Origin: Thermus tengchongensis
GTDB lineage: Bacteria > Deinococcota > Deinococci > Deinococcales > Thermaceae
Direction: 5' to 3'
NCBI RefSeq assembly: GCF_021462405.1
Contig: NZ_JAKEDU010000002.1
Location: 186,001-250,000 of the forward strand
DNA length: 64,000 nt
In this document: positions 8,668 through 21,047 of the stretch, in pieces
Position numbering within the stretch: position 1 is the first letter of the stretch
How the letters are laid out: each line of letters starts with the position of its first letter
Made by a program: the position numbers and the translations under genes
The notes under the pieces: generated by a model
The model's input: only the letters and a program-made list of their open reading frames with translations
Databases searched by the model: none
Told to the model about the DNA's origin: nothing

Positions 8668-9466
8668 ATAGGAGCGTGAGGGTGTAGACCAACCAACCCT
8701 CGTACTCCCCTGGCGTTTCGGAACCGTCCAGCCGGAGCTTGATCCCCAGGGTGACCGACTGCCAACCGCCGGGGTGGTCGGTGACCTCCTCCAGGAGCAC
8801 CCCGCCATCCGGGCCTGGAGGTGCCGGGCAGATGTGGGAAGGAGGCCGGTCCCAGTCCGGGTGGTAGGCCAGGCACTTCCAGTGGGGGGTGGGGGGCACG
8901 CCGCCCCGCCCCGTGAGGATGGAGTGCATGGCGAAGTGGCTGGCGTCCAGTACCCGCCCTTCCGGACTGGTGGGCTCGGTTTCAAAGGCCACGGAAAGCG
9001 CCCAGTGCCGCCTTTGGGTGAAGACGTGTAGGCGCATGGAGGGGTGGGTGAAAAACTGGGGGAAGCGCTTGGACCCAGGGACCACCCGGCCCTCCCCATC
9101 CAGGAGGAGGGGAGGGTAGGGCCGCCCGTCCTCGTCCAGAAAGCGGCCGTCCCCGCCGTAAAGCCCCGCGCAGTGCGGGGGCACGGGGCCCAAGGTGGCG
9201 CACCGGAGGTCAAAGACCACCACCGGATCCCGCAGGCAGAGGGTGGGGTCGCGGGGGTCGCGAGGGCAGTAGGGAGGCTGGCTGGGGTTCCCCCCTCCCC
9301 CCCTGCTGGCCCATAGGGGACCCGCCACCTTGCCCCCCGCTGCCGGGGGTTCCAACACCAGGGCCGCGCGTTCAGGAATCCTCACTTCCAGCCGCACGGA
9401 GGCTTGGGGACCTGCCGCCCCCAGGATTAAGGGCAGGAGAAGCCACGTCCAAGGCCCAAGCCTCAC
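8666..9466 (-). CDS. first gene of the fibre cluster: secreted subunit-like protein
   Basis: 266 residues, GTG start with AAGGAGGTGG well placed. Hydrophobic N-terminal signal (about 1-23). Shares the fold signature of the other subunits, namely RIPERAALVLE near the mature N-terminus and DGSETPGEYEGWLVYTLTLL at the C-terminus, but has a longer unique middle with six cysteines and no EF-hand loop. It may be a tip, adhesin or anchor subunit. The divergent regulator and the repeat-bearing promoter lie immediately upstream. Confidence 0.6.
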   Translation of the reverse strand: MRLGPWTWLLLPLILGAAGPQASVRLEVRIPERAALVLEPPAAGGKVAGPLWASRGGGGNPSQPPYCPRDPRDPTLCLRDPVVVFDLRCATLGPVPPHCAGLYGGDGRFLDEDGRPYPPLLLDGEGRVVPGSKRFPQFFTHPSMRLHVFTQRRHWALSVAFETEPTSPEGRVLDASHFAMHSILTGRGGVPPTPHWKCLAYHPDWDRPPSHICPAPPGPDGGVLLEEVTDHPGGWQSVTLGIKLRLDGSETPGEYEGWLVYTLTLL

Positions 9467-9493
9467 CGTCCCACCTCCTTTCGCCCCAAAGGG

Positions 9494-9525
9494 TAGATAA
9501 GGGGGCGTTAAGGGAACGTTAAGGG
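9494..9525 (-). promoter_or_regulatory. promoter of the fibre cluster with two direct repeats spaced 11 bp
   Basis: Plus-strand CGTTAAGGG occurs at 9506-9514 and 9517-9525, exactly 11 bp apart (one helical turn). On the minus strand the repeats (CCCTTAACG) lie where the -35 box should be, and the nearer one ends 5-6 bases before a -10-like TTATCT/TATCTA at 9500-9494. This is the operator layout known for SARP activators. Confidence 0.6.
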
Positions 9526-9561
9526 GGGATGTGCTTTTCTGACACGCGAATGGTTTTTGGG

Positions 9562-9607
9562 CGTTAAGCTGGAGGCATAAGGTGAGGAGGTTCTTAATGG
9601 TTTCTTA
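9562..9607 (+). promoter_or_regulatory. likely promoter and further repeat sites of the SARP-like regulator
   Basis: A third CGTTAAG lies at 9562-9568, nine bases before the -10-like TAAGGT (9578-9583). TTCTTA occurs at 9591-9596 and 9602-9607, again 11 bp apart. This suggests autoregulation or cross-regulation. Confidence 0.45.
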
Positions 9608-9633
9608 GCGATGGGGTTAACGGGGTGAGAGGG

Positions 9634-11315
9634 ATGAAGGTGCGGTTGCCTCTATACGGCCCTGCCCGGGCGGAAGGACCCTTGGGTCCCCTTCCCCTGC
9701 GGCGCAAGGCCTTGGGCATCCTCTACTACCTGGCCCTCGAGGGTCCCACCCGCCGGGAAAAGCTGGCGGATCTCCTTTGGGGCCACGGGGCCGCCCTGCA
9801 GAACCTGCGGGTGGAGCTTACCCACCTCCGCAGGGTTTTCGGGAAGGGCACCTTTCAGGGCAGGATTCTGGAACTGCCCCCTGGCGTGGAGCTGGATCCC
9901 ACTCCGGAGGGCGAGGAGGTGCTGGAAGGCCTCGAGGACCTCTCCCCAGCGTTTACCGACTGGGTGCATGTGCAAAGGGCCCGCCGGGAGGTTCCTAAGG
10001 AGGCCCTACCTCTCCTCGAGGGGTTAAAGGAAGTGCGTCCCCCCGCTTTGGTGGTGCTGATCGGTCCGCCGGGTTCGGGACAGGAGGAGCTAGCACGCTT
10101 GCTGGCGGGCAGGTTGGGCCTACCCCTCCGGGAGGGGCTGGGTCAGGGGCCGGGGGTCTTCTACCTCTCGGATCCTCTGCCCACCAAGGAAGAAGCCTTG
10201 AAACTCCGCCTTAACCCAGGGCAGGTGCTGGTGGTGGCTAGAAGCCTTTTCGGGGAAGATCCAGCCTTTCTTTTGGCCCTAAGGGCCCGTTTTCCCGCCG
10301 AGATCATCCGGGTTTTCCATGTGCCCCGCCTGGAGTTTTCGGAGGCCCGCCAGCGGTTTCTCCGCCATCTTTCCTTTGAGGAGGCGGCCCGCTTTTACCT
10401 GGAAAGTGGGGGCCGGCCGGGGGTGTTGCGGGAGCTTCTGGCTATGGGGAATCCCCAAGCCCTACCCCAGCGGGTGCGGGCCATGGTGGCCCTCGAGGCG
10501 CGCCACCTTTCCCAGTCCACCAGGAAAGCCTTGGAGATGCTGGCCCTCCACCCCGGGGCTTTCCCTGCTCCCCTGGCCGAGGCTTTGGGGTTTGGCGCAT
10601 ATTTGGGAGAACTGGAGCATAAGGGCTGGCTCAGCTTTTTTGAAGGGCGCTACTGGCTTACCGAACCTCAGTTCCGCCGCTATCTTTGCTCAGCCATCCC
10701 CCAAGGGGAAAGGGTTCGTTTCCATCTCCAGCTGGCTGAAGCCTTTCGCCAAATAGGGGACCCGGTGGCCCAGGCCTTTCACCTCAGCCGGGCCGGGGAG
10801 CCCTTGGAGTCGAAGGCCTTGCTGCGGGGTCTCAAGGAGTGGCGACGGGTGAGCGCGGATCCGCAGTTCCCTTGGTCGGATTTCCCCCCGCCTAATGTTT
10901 TGCTGGGCCTCGGGCCTTCCCTGCCTTTGGAGGCTCCAGAGGTATTCTCCTTGGTTTCCCTGGGCGGGGAGCCCGTGGAGGTACCCTTGGTGCTTTCCGA
11001 ACCGGCTGTGGTTAAGCTGGAGGGGCGGGTGTACCAGGAGCTACTCCTGGGCCTGGGTCCCGATTCCGCTTCCTTTCCCTTGCGTCTTCTGGGGGAGGAG
11101 CGGAGCCTCTATTTTCTGCCCACTCCCTCGGGAACCAGTCTTTTTTGGGGGACGGTCCTCCCTGAAAACCCCTTGGCGTACCTCCTTCTGCTTCCCCCAG
11201 GGGTGTACCGCCTGGGGCTTGGGGTGCGGGGGCTGGCGGAATTCAGGCTCAGGGCCTACCGGCCTGCACCCGGAACCCTGCGGGTACTGGCTCCCTTGGG
11301 CCAGGTGGTGGAGGT

Positions 11316-11319
<4 letters not shown>
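9634..11319 (+). CDS. SARP-like transcriptional regulator with a degenerate P-loop ATPase segment
   Basis: 561 residues from ATG 9634, preceded by GAGAGGG; GTG 9625 is an alternative. Residues 1-75 look like the OmpR-type winged helix of SARP/BTAD proteins (RRKALGILYYLALEGPTRREKLADLLWG, ending in LTHLRRVF). Next is a short BTAD-like stretch with FTDWVHVQRARR. A Walker-A-like GPPGSGQEE has Gln in place of the catalytic Lys, so ATP hydrolysis is doubtful. The middle is helical, and the C-terminal 120 residues form a beta-rich domain I cannot name. Divergent from the secreted cluster and 167 bp from it, so it is the probable regulator. Its stop overlaps lon's stop. Confidence 0.65.
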
Positions 11320-13703
<2,384 letters not shown>

Positions 13704-13765
13704 CTACCCTCCATGATAAGGGCTCCCCCAGGGCCGAAGGGACTTGGGGGCACAAAGGGAGGCGG

Positions 13766-14287
13766 CTAAAGGCCGGCCACCACGGTGGCCTTCAGGTCTT
13801 TAAAGGTGAACTCCACTTGGGGTGCCGGCAGGGCCTGGTTCAGCTGCACTCCCAGCCAGAGCTTGCCCGCCTGCACCCCGTAGGTGAGGTTCTGGCCCTT
13901 CAGGGTGAGGGAGGTGCTTTGGCTTAAGGCGAAGGTGGCGCTTCCCACCCTTTCGTCGTCGGGGCCCACTGGGCAGGCGTAGGCATAGGTGGTGGTGAAA
14001 TCGGAGAGGGCGGTGCAGCTTGGGTCGCTGGCGGGATCGGTCAGACGGGCGTAGAGGTTCAGGGTGAGGGTTAGGGGCTGGTTGGCCTCGAGGGTGCCAG
14101 AGACCTCTACGCTCTTAGCGGGAACCCCTGGAAACTCCATGGCCTGTGCCGGATAGATCACCTGCCCCAAGGTGTCCCCAAGCGCGGCCACGGTCACCTT
14201 TTGCTCCGGAAGGGGTACGGTCACGCTCACCGAACAGGCCGCAAGGAGAAGGGACAGCCCAAGGGCGGACAAAAGAAGGCGCTTCAC
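13766..14287 (-). CDS. putative lipoprotein, beta-rich
   Basis: About 173 residues from GTG 14287, chosen because a -10-like TAACAT ends 6 bases before it and the protein then starts with a clean lipoprotein signal (KRLLLSALGLSLLLAAC); an ATG two codons upstream overlaps that hexamer. After the lipobox cysteine the protein is a Thr/Val/Leu-rich beta sandwich with two further cysteines. No family recognised. Its promoter is back-to-back with that of pyrD. Confidence 0.65.
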   Translation of the reverse strand: MKRLLLSALGLSLLLAACSVSVTVPLPEQKVTVAALGDTLGQVIYPAQAMEFPGVPAKSVEVSGTLEANQPLTLTLNLYARLTDPASDPSCTALSDFTTTYAYACPVGPDDERVGSATFALSQSTSLTLKGQNLTYGVQAGKLWLGVQLNQALPAPQVEFTFKDLKATVVAGL

Positions 14288-14293
14288 GGGCAT

Positions 14294-14299
14294 ATGTTA
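14294..14299 (-). promoter_or_regulatory. -10 box of the lipoprotein gene (leaderless)
   Basis: TAACAT on the minus strand, 6 bases before GTG 14287. Confidence 0.55.
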
Positions 14300-14312
14300 C
14301 CGGAAGAGCCCT

Positions 14313-14318
14313 TAGGAT
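14313..14318 (+). promoter_or_regulatory. -10 box of pyrD (leaderless)
   Basis: TAGGAT, 7 bases before ATG 14326. The lipoprotein gene's -10 box is 14 bp away on the other strand, so the two promoters must overlap. Confidence 0.55.
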
Positions 14319-14325
14319 GGGAGAG

Positions 14326-15369
14326 ATGCACCGCCTGCTCTTTACCCTGGACCCGGAGGCCGCCCACGAGTTCACCTTGGAGCTCCTCGCCCTTTGGTCC
14401 GAGCGGGGGCCCCTTTTGGAGGTGCCCGCCCGCCTCCTGCGGGTGGAGGACCCGAGGCTTCACGTGGAGGCCTTGGGGCTTCGCTTCCCCAACCCCCTCG
14501 GCCTGGCGGCGGGGATGGACAAGGACGCGAAGGCCCTAGGGGCCTGGTGGGCCCTAGGCTTCGGCTTCGCCGAGGTGGGGACCCTCACCCCAAAAGCCCA
14601 GGAGGGGAACCCCAGGCCCCGGCTTTTCCGCCTCCTGGAGGACCGCGCCCTCATCAACCGCATGGGCTTCAACAACGGGGGGGCGGAGAGAGCGGCCAGG
14701 AGGCTTCGGCGCTTCCGCGAAAGGGGGCTTGCCTTCCCCGTGGGGGTGAACCTGGGCAAAAACCGGGACACCCCCCTGGAACGGGCGGCGGAGGACTACC
14801 TGGAGGCGTTGCGGGTCTTGGAACCCTACGGGGACTACTTCGTCCTCAACGTGAGCTCCCCCAACACCCCGGGGCTGCGCACCCTGCAAGAGGGCCCCTT
14901 TTTGGACGAGCTCCTCGCCCGTCTGCGGCCAGCCACCCGGAAGCCCCTCCTCCTCAAGCTGGCCCCGGACCTTTCCTGGGAGGCCCTGGACCAGGCGGTG
15001 GAGCTTTGCTTGAAGCATGGCCTCGAGGGCCTGGTGGCGGTAAACACCACCTTGGAGCGTCCGAACCTCAAAAGCCCCCTGGCCAAGGAAGCTGGGGGGC
15101 TTTCGGGGAGGCCCTTGAAGGAACGGGCCCTAGAGGTGCTGCGGCATCTTTCAGGGGTGGAGGGCCTCACCCTGGTGAGCGTGGGAGGGGTGGAGGGTCC
15201 TGAGGATGTCTGGGAGCGCCTGAAGCTAGGAGCCAGGTTGGTCCAGGTCTATACGGGCTTCGTCTACGGGGGTCCCCTTTTCCCCCGCCGGGTGCTGAAG
15301 GGCCTGCTGAAGCTTATGGAGGCGGAGGGGGTGAGAAGCCTGAAGGAGCTTTGGGTCCCTATACGGTGA
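14326..15369 (+). CDS. pyrD: dihydroorotate dehydrogenase (quinone), class 2
   Basis: 347 residues. Oxidises dihydroorotate to orotate with FMN, passing electrons to quinone at the membrane. MHRLLFTLDPEAAHEFTLELLALW is the amphipathic N-terminal helix pair that marks class 2 enzymes. Also visible are the FMN-site sequence PNPLGLAAGMDKDAKAL and NRMGFNNGGAE, the catalytic-serine region LNVSSPNTPGLR, and VNTTLERPNL. ATG 14326 is preferred over ATG 14317 because it is 7 bases after TAGGAT. Converges with the pyrRBC operon, keeping de novo pyrimidine genes together. Confidence 0.93.
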   Translation: MHRLLFTLDPEAAHEFTLELLALWSERGPLLEVPARLLRVEDPRLHVEALGLRFPNPLGLAAGMDKDAKALGAWWALGFGFAEVGTLTPKAQEGNPRPRLFRLLEDRALINRMGFNNGGAERAARRLRRFRERGLAFPVGVNLGKNRDTPLERAAEDYLEALRVLEPYGDYFVLNVSSPNTPGLRTLQEGPFLDELLARLRPATRKPLLLKLAPDLSWEALDQAVELCLKHGLEGLVAVNTTLERPNLKSPLAKEAGGLSGRPLKERALEVLRHLSGVEGLTLVSVGGVEGPEDVWERLKLGARLVQVYTGFVYGGPLFPRRVLKGLLKLMEAEGVRSLKELWVPIR

Positions 15370-15835
15370 GGGTGCAACCGCAAAGGAGTTCCAGCTCCAC
15401 CGGGGACACGTGCCGCCAGGCTCCATTCTGGCGTAGGTGCAGGACGAGGAGGGTGTGGGGGTCAAAGACCACCACGTCCTTGACCCCTTGGGAGAGGTAG
15501 AACCGGGGGGCGATTTCCAGATCCTTGGCCTCGTAGCCCCGGCTCACCACCTCCACCACCGCCTCGGGCAGGAGGGTAATGGCCTCGTCCAGCTCCTCGG
15601 GCTCGCGGCAGAAGAGGGCGATGTCGGGGCGCTTGTAGGAGCCGTCGGGGAAGCGGACGTAGACGTCGGCCACGTGGACGCAGGGGCAGGAGCCCTCCTT
15701 GGGGCGGATGCTTCCCCGGATGCGGTCGATGGCCTTCTGGTGGCGGTAGGTGGGGGCCGCTTCCCAAAGGGGAAGCCCCCCCACCCATTCCAGGCGCAGG
15801 CCGAGTGCGTCCGCCTCGAGGAGCTTCCGCAGCAC
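15359..15835 (-). CDS. Uma2-family (DUF820) PD-(D/E)XK nuclease-like protein
   Basis: 158 residues, GTG start 4 bases after the pyrC stop, so it is the last gene of the pyr operon. YKRPDIALFC followed by LPEAVVEVVSRGYEAKDLEIAPRFY and VVVFDP matches the Uma2 core (the D, the E-x-[VI]-S segment and a downstream K). Cellular role of this family is not established. The N-terminus is shorter than usual for the family. It overlaps the end of pyrD by 11 bp, tail to tail. Confidence 0.75.
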   Translation of the reverse strand: MLRKLLEADALGLRLEWVGGLPLWEAAPTYRHQKAIDRIRGSIRPKEGSCPCVHVADVYVRFPDGSYKRPDIALFCREPEELDEAITLLPEAVVEVVSRGYEAKDLEIAPRFYLSQGVKDVVVFDPHTLLVLHLRQNGAWRHVSPVELELLCGCTLTV

Positions 15836-15839
15836 GCCC

Positions 15840-17125
15840 CTATTCTAGCGCCTCGTGGACGATGCGCCCCTCCACCAGGGTGAGGACGGGCCACCCCTCG
15901 AGGATCCACCCCGCCCAGGGGGAGAACCGGGCCTTGGAGGCGAAGGCTTTGGGGTCCACGGGGTGCTCCTTGGGGTCCAGGAGGACCAAGCTGGCCTCCG
16001 CCCCCACCTCCAGGTGCAGGGGGGGAAGGCCCAGCACTTTCCGAGGCCCATCGGTGAAGAGCTCCACCAGGCGCTTCAGGGGGAAGCCACGTTTCCGGTA
16101 GAGCTCGGTGTAGAGGAGGGGGAAGGCCACCTCGAGGCTCGGGATGCCAAAGGGGGCCCTCAGGAGGTCCATCTCCTTTTCCGCCTGGGTGTGGGGGGCA
16201 TGGTCGGTGGCGATGGCGTCCAGGGTGCCGTCCAAAAGCCCCTCGATGAGGGCCTCCACGTCCTCCCCTGTGCGCAGGGGCGGGGCCACCTTGAAGAGGG
16301 GGTCAAAGGAGCGTAAGGCCTCCTCGGTGAGGGTCAGGTGGTGGGGGGTGGCCTCGGCGGTGACGGGAAGACCGGCCCGCTTGGCCTCCCGCACCAGCTC
16401 CAGGGCCCGCTTGGTGGAGAGGTGTTGCACGTGCAGGTGGGGCCTGGCTTGGGCCCGGCGCAGGGCGTAGCGCAGGACCTCGAGGTCCCGCGCCACTCGG
16501 GCCGCCTCCGCTTCCGGTGGGTTCCCGGGAAGGCCCAGGAGGTCGGCCAAAGGCCCGTCGTTCATCACCCCGCCCCGGCGCAGGGAGGCGTCCTCCGCGT
16601 GCACCGCCACGGGGAGGCCGAAGGCCGCGGCTCCCAAAAGGCCCGCCGCCAGCACCCCGGCGTCCTCGTTGGTATGCCCGTCGTCGGTGAGGAGGGGGGC
16701 GCCGGCCTCCTTGAGAAGCCCCGCCTCCGTGAGGGTTTTCCCCTCCTGGCCTTGGGTGAGGGCGGCGGCGGGGTGGAGGCGGGCCAGGCCCAGGGCCTGG
16801 GCCTTCTTCCTGAGGGCCCGCACCGCCTCCGGGGTGTCCACGGGCGGATTGGTGTTGGGCATGGAGACCAGGTCCGTGTACCCGCCCCGCACCGCAGCCC
16901 GAAGGCCCGTGGCCAGGTCCTCCTTCACCTCCTGCCCGGGCTCCCGCAGGTGGGCGTGGAGGTCCAAAAAGCCTGGGGCCAGGAAGCGCCCCTTCCCCTC
17001 AATGACCCTCTGGGCCTCCCCGCCCTCCAGGGAGAGGATGCGCCCCTCGCCGATGAGGACGTCCGCGAGGCCCCGTTCCCCCAGGGCGTCCACCAACATG
17101 ACGTTCTTGATGAGGATATCTCCCA

Positions 17126-17126
<1 letters not shown>
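15840..17126 (-). CDS. pyrC: dihydroorotase
   Basis: 428 residues. Cyclises carbamoyl-aspartate to dihydroorotate, third step of UMP synthesis. Metal-site [19 protein letters not shown], the [11 protein letters not shown] region and [13 protein letters not shown] are characteristic of the type I amidohydrolase dihydroorotase. ATG 17126 is chosen because it overlaps pyrB's stop as TGATG; a GTG one codon upstream is possible. In Thermus ZO5 a separate ORF (bbc) lies between pyrB and pyrC; here there is none. Confidence 0.95.
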
Positions 17127-18650
<1,524 letters not shown>

Positions 18651-18696
18651 TTTTCCCCCTTTCCGGCCTCGCGGGACCGGTTTAAAGGCCCAGCCC

Positions 18697-18725
18697 ACCT
18701 TACACCGGGAGGGGCCGCCGCACAA
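18697..18725 (-). promoter_or_regulatory. pyr operon promoter
   Basis: TTGTGC (18725-18720), 17-bp spacer, TAAGGT (18702-18697). The predicted start site near 18690 gives a leader of about 115 bases before pyrR, the length mapped in Thermus ZO5. Confidence 0.6.
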
Positions 18726-18761
18726 GACCCCCCGGGGGGCCCGTTGCGGCGGGTTTTTGGC

Positions 18762-18858
18762 CACCCGTGGCGGCTTGCGCCAGGGCGGGGACCCCAGAAG
18801 CACGGGCAGGCCGATCCCGCCTTGGCCCGTGGGGCGACCTCGGCGCGCGGGCACCTAA
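18762..18858 (+). repeat. decayed copy of the 105-bp CTAAGTAC element
   Basis: Shares the core GGCTTGCGCC...CGGGGACCCCAGA order with the intact copies and ends in CACCTAAG, where the next intact copy begins. The first hairpin is disrupted and the left terminal repeat is not recognisable. Confidence 0.55.
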
Positions 18859-18961
18859 GTACCCCGTCGTGGCTTGCGCCACGACGGGGGTCCCAAAGAG
18901 GCCATGAGCGCGCCGCCTTGGCTTTGGCCGACGGGGCAACCTTTGCGTGCGGATACTTAGG
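18854..18961 (+). repeat. dispersed 105-bp element, copy 1
   Basis: Terminal inverted repeats CCTAAGTACCC (left) and GGATACTTAGG (right). Perfect hairpin with 12-bp arms CCCCGTCGTGGC (18862-18873) and GCCACGACGGGG (18878-18889) around TTGC. The right end supplies the TAA stop of the TauE gene. No coding potential. It lies upstream of the pyr promoter. The gap between pyrR and the TauE gene (18574-18956) holds only the pyr leader region and these two element copies. Confidence 0.85.
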
Positions 18962-19709
18962 GGCGGCCCCTGCGCCCAGGGGGGTGCAGGTACCGCCAGC
19001 CGGTCCAGAGGAGTACGCCGGCAAAGGCCCAGCGCAAGGCGTTTTCGGACAAGAGGTGGGCTGCTTCCCCCCCCAGAAAGGTACCCGCCAGCACCCCAGG
19101 CACCAGGCCCGGGACCACGGGGGCCTCCACGTTCCCCAAGCGGTGGTGGGCGTAGGCCCCCACCAGGCTGGCGGGGACCATGGCCAGGAGGCTGGTGCCC
19201 TGGGCGGTGTGCTGGTCCACGCCCAGGAGGAGGACCATGGCCGGGACCATGATGGTCCCCCCGCCCACCCCCATCATCCCCGAGAGGAAACCCGTGAAGC
19301 TCCCTGCGAGGAGGAGGGCGAGGTCCTGAAGGACCTGCCCCTGCACCAGGCCCACCGGGGCCAGGTGGGGCCGCAGGAGGAGCAGGAGGGAGACGAAGAG
19401 GAGAAAGAGGCCGAAGGCCCGCCGCAGGGCCTCTTCCGGCAGGCCGTGGGCGTAGCGGGCCCCGAGCCTGGCGGTGAGGATGGCGGTGGCGGCGAGGAGC
19501 AAGGCCGCCTTCGGGTTCAAAGAGCCCTGGAGCCCGTAGGTGACCGCCCCCATGAGCCCGGTGAAGAAGACCGCCACCAGGCTGGTGCCGTGGGCCTTGT
19601 GCTGGGAGAGCTTGAGGAGCCCCACCATCAGGGGGACCATGACCACGCCCCCTCCAAGCCCCACCAGGCCGCCGAAGGCCCCGCCCAGGACGCCGATGAG
19701 AAAGCCCAT
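18957..19709 (-). CDS. TauE/SafE (TSUP) family membrane exporter
   Basis: 250 residues, nearly all hydrophobic, with about 8 predicted membrane segments in two homologous halves. Each half carries the family glycine-rich motif (GAFGGLVGLGGGVVMVPLM near the N-terminus, GMMGVGGGTIMVPAMVLL in the second half). Members export sulphite, sulphoacetate or related anions; the substrate here is unknown. Its stop codon lies in the terminal repeat of the adjacent 105-bp element. Confidence 0.88.
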   Translation of the reverse strand: MGFLIGVLGGAFGGLVGLGGGVVMVPLMVGLLKLSQHKAHGTSLVAVFFTGLMGAVTYGLQGSLNPKAALLLAATAILTARLGARYAHGLPEEALRRAFGLFLLFVSLLLLLRPHLAPVGLVQGQVLQDLALLLAGSFTGFLSGMMGVGGGTIMVPAMVLLLGVDQHTAQGTSLLAMVPASLVGAYAHHRLGNVEAPVVPGLVPGVLAGTFLGGEAAHLLSENALRWAFAGVLLWTGWRYLHPPGRRGRP

Positions 19710-19713
19710 GGGC

Positions 19714-20649
19714 CTATCCTACCGGGTTGGGTGGCTCCCGGCCTTCCAAGACGGCCAGGAGGTTCTCCACCGCCATCTCCGCCATGCGCTCCCGGGTTCG
19801 CTTCCCCGCCGAGCCCATGTGGGGGGTGATGACGGCGTTGGGGAGGGCATAAAGGGGGTGGCCCTGGGGCAGGGGCTCGGGGTCGGTGACGTCTAGGCCC
19901 GCTCCGAAGAGGTGGCCCTGGAGGGCCTCCACAAGGGCTTCGGTGTCCACCAGGCCGCCCCGGGCGGTGTTGAGGAGGATGCTTCCCGGCTTCATGGCGA
20001 AAAGCTTCTCCCGGTCCATGAGCCGGTAGGTCTCGGGGGTGAGGGGGGCGTGGAGGCTCACGATGTCGGCGGTGGCCAGGAGGTCTTCCAGGGGGAGGTA
20101 GGGGTAGGGCAGGGGCTTAGGGGTGCGGCTCGTGTAGACCACCCGCATCCCAAAGGCCTCGGCCCTTTTGGCCACCGCCTGCCCGATCCGGCCCATGCCC
20201 ACGAGGCCCAAGGTGAGGCCCCCTAGGTCTAAGCCCAGGAGGAGCTCGGGGTGCCAGGCCCGCCAAAGGCCTTTGCGGGCGTAGTCCACCCCCTCCACCA
20301 CCCGCCTGGCCACCGCGAGGAGGAGGGCCCAGGTGAGGTCGGCGGTGGCCTCGGTGAGGACCCCGGGGGTGTGGGTGACGCGGATGCCCCGGGCCTGGGC
20401 CGCCTCGAGGTCCACGTGGTCCACGCCCACGCTGTAGCAGGCGATGACCCGGAGGCCGGGGGCCTGGTCCATCACCTCGGCGTCGATGCGGTCCTCCACG
20501 GTGGGGATGAGGCCCACCGCGCCCTCCACCTTGCGGAGGAGCTCCTCCCGGGGGAGGAGGAGGCCTTCGTGGACCTCCACCTCGAGGCCTCGCTCCCTTA
20601 GCCTATCCAAGGCTTTGCCCGGCAGGGTGCGGGTGACGAAGACCTTCAC
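19714..20649 (-). CDS. D-2-hydroxyacid dehydrogenase, glyoxylate/hydroxypyruvate reductase type
   Basis: 311 residues. NAD(P)H-dependent reduction of glyoxylate or hydroxypyruvate. The Rossmann motif GLVGMGRIGQAVA, NTARGGLVDTEALVEAL, the catalytic arginine region and the E/H pair (DPEPLPQGHPLY...TPHMGSAG) fit the GyaR/GrhA branch. The start overlaps the PIN toxin gene's stop (4 bp), so it is translationally coupled to the toxin-antitoxin pair, an unusual arrangement. Confidence 0.88.
   Translation of the reverse strand: MKVFVTRTLPGKALDRLRERGLEVEVHEGLLLPREELLRKVEGAVGLIPTVEDRIDAEVMDQAPGLRVIACYSVGVDHVDLEAAQARGIRVTHTPGVLTEATADLTWALLLAVARRVVEGVDYARKGLWRAWHPELLLGLDLGGLTLGLVGMGRIGQAVAKRAEAFGMRVVYTSRTPKPLPYPYLPLEDLLATADIVSLHAPLTPETYRLMDREKLFAMKPGSILLNTARGGLVDTEALVEALQGHLFGAGLDVTDPEPLPQGHPLYALPNAVITPHMGSAGKRTRERMAEMAVENLLAVLEGREPPNPVG
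19716..19721 (-). promoter_or_regulatory. -10 box of the TauE gene (leaderless)
   Basis: TAGGAT on the minus strand, 6 bases before ATG 19709. It overlaps the stop codon of the upstream dehydrogenase gene. Confidence 0.5.
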
Positions 20650-21047
20650 GGGACCACCTCCAGCTCGGGAAAGGCTGTGCGGTAGGGCGTGGGATCAAAG
20701 GTGGCCAGCCTTAGGCCGTGGTACACGGCGTGGGCCCCGATGAGGAAGTCGGCCAGGATGCGCCGGGGAAGCCCTCCTTCCCGCCGCTTCCTGGCGTAAA
20801 GGCCAAACCGCTCCCCCGCCAGGGTCCAGACCTGGAGGGGCATCTCGGGGCGCAGGCGGATGGCGAAGGCCTGTAAAAACGCCTGCAAAAGGGGCCAGCC
20901 TTCCCCGGCCCGCAGCTCGGCGTACACCGGGGGGCTCAAGAACAGGACGTGGGAGGCGCAGGCTTCCAGAAGGCCTACCGCCTCGGGGTGGAGGGCATCC
21001 TTGGGGTCCAAGGCGGCCAGGATGACGTTGGTGTCCAGGCTGGTCAT
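20646..21047 (-). CDS. PIN-domain toxin (VapC-like ribonuclease)
   Basis: 133 residues. The acidic PIN residues are in place: SLDTNVILAAL (first Asp), the Glu of YAELRAGEG, and a C-terminal ADFLIGAHAV...ATFDPTPY. VapC proteins cleave specific RNAs such as tRNA when not held by antitoxin. The start overlaps the antitoxin stop (ATGA). Confidence 0.85.
   Translation of the reverse strand: MTSLDTNVILAALDPKDALHPEAVGLLEACASHVLFLSPPVYAELRAGEGWPLLQAFLQAFAIRLRPEMPLQVWTLAGERFGLYARKRREGGLPRRILADFLIGAHAVYHGLRLATFDPTPYRTAFPELEVVP

Noticed and set aside
13726-13750. CCCCCA/TGGGGG hairpin between the lipoprotein gene and lon
   Set aside because: Short, imperfect stem with no T-run on the minus strand; too weak to call a terminator.
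18854-18961. 105-bp element considered as an insertion-sequence fragment or a structured RNA gene such as a tRNA
   Set aside because: No transposase remnant or ORF, no tRNA arms. The paired terminal repeats and hairpin fit a non-coding miniature element better.
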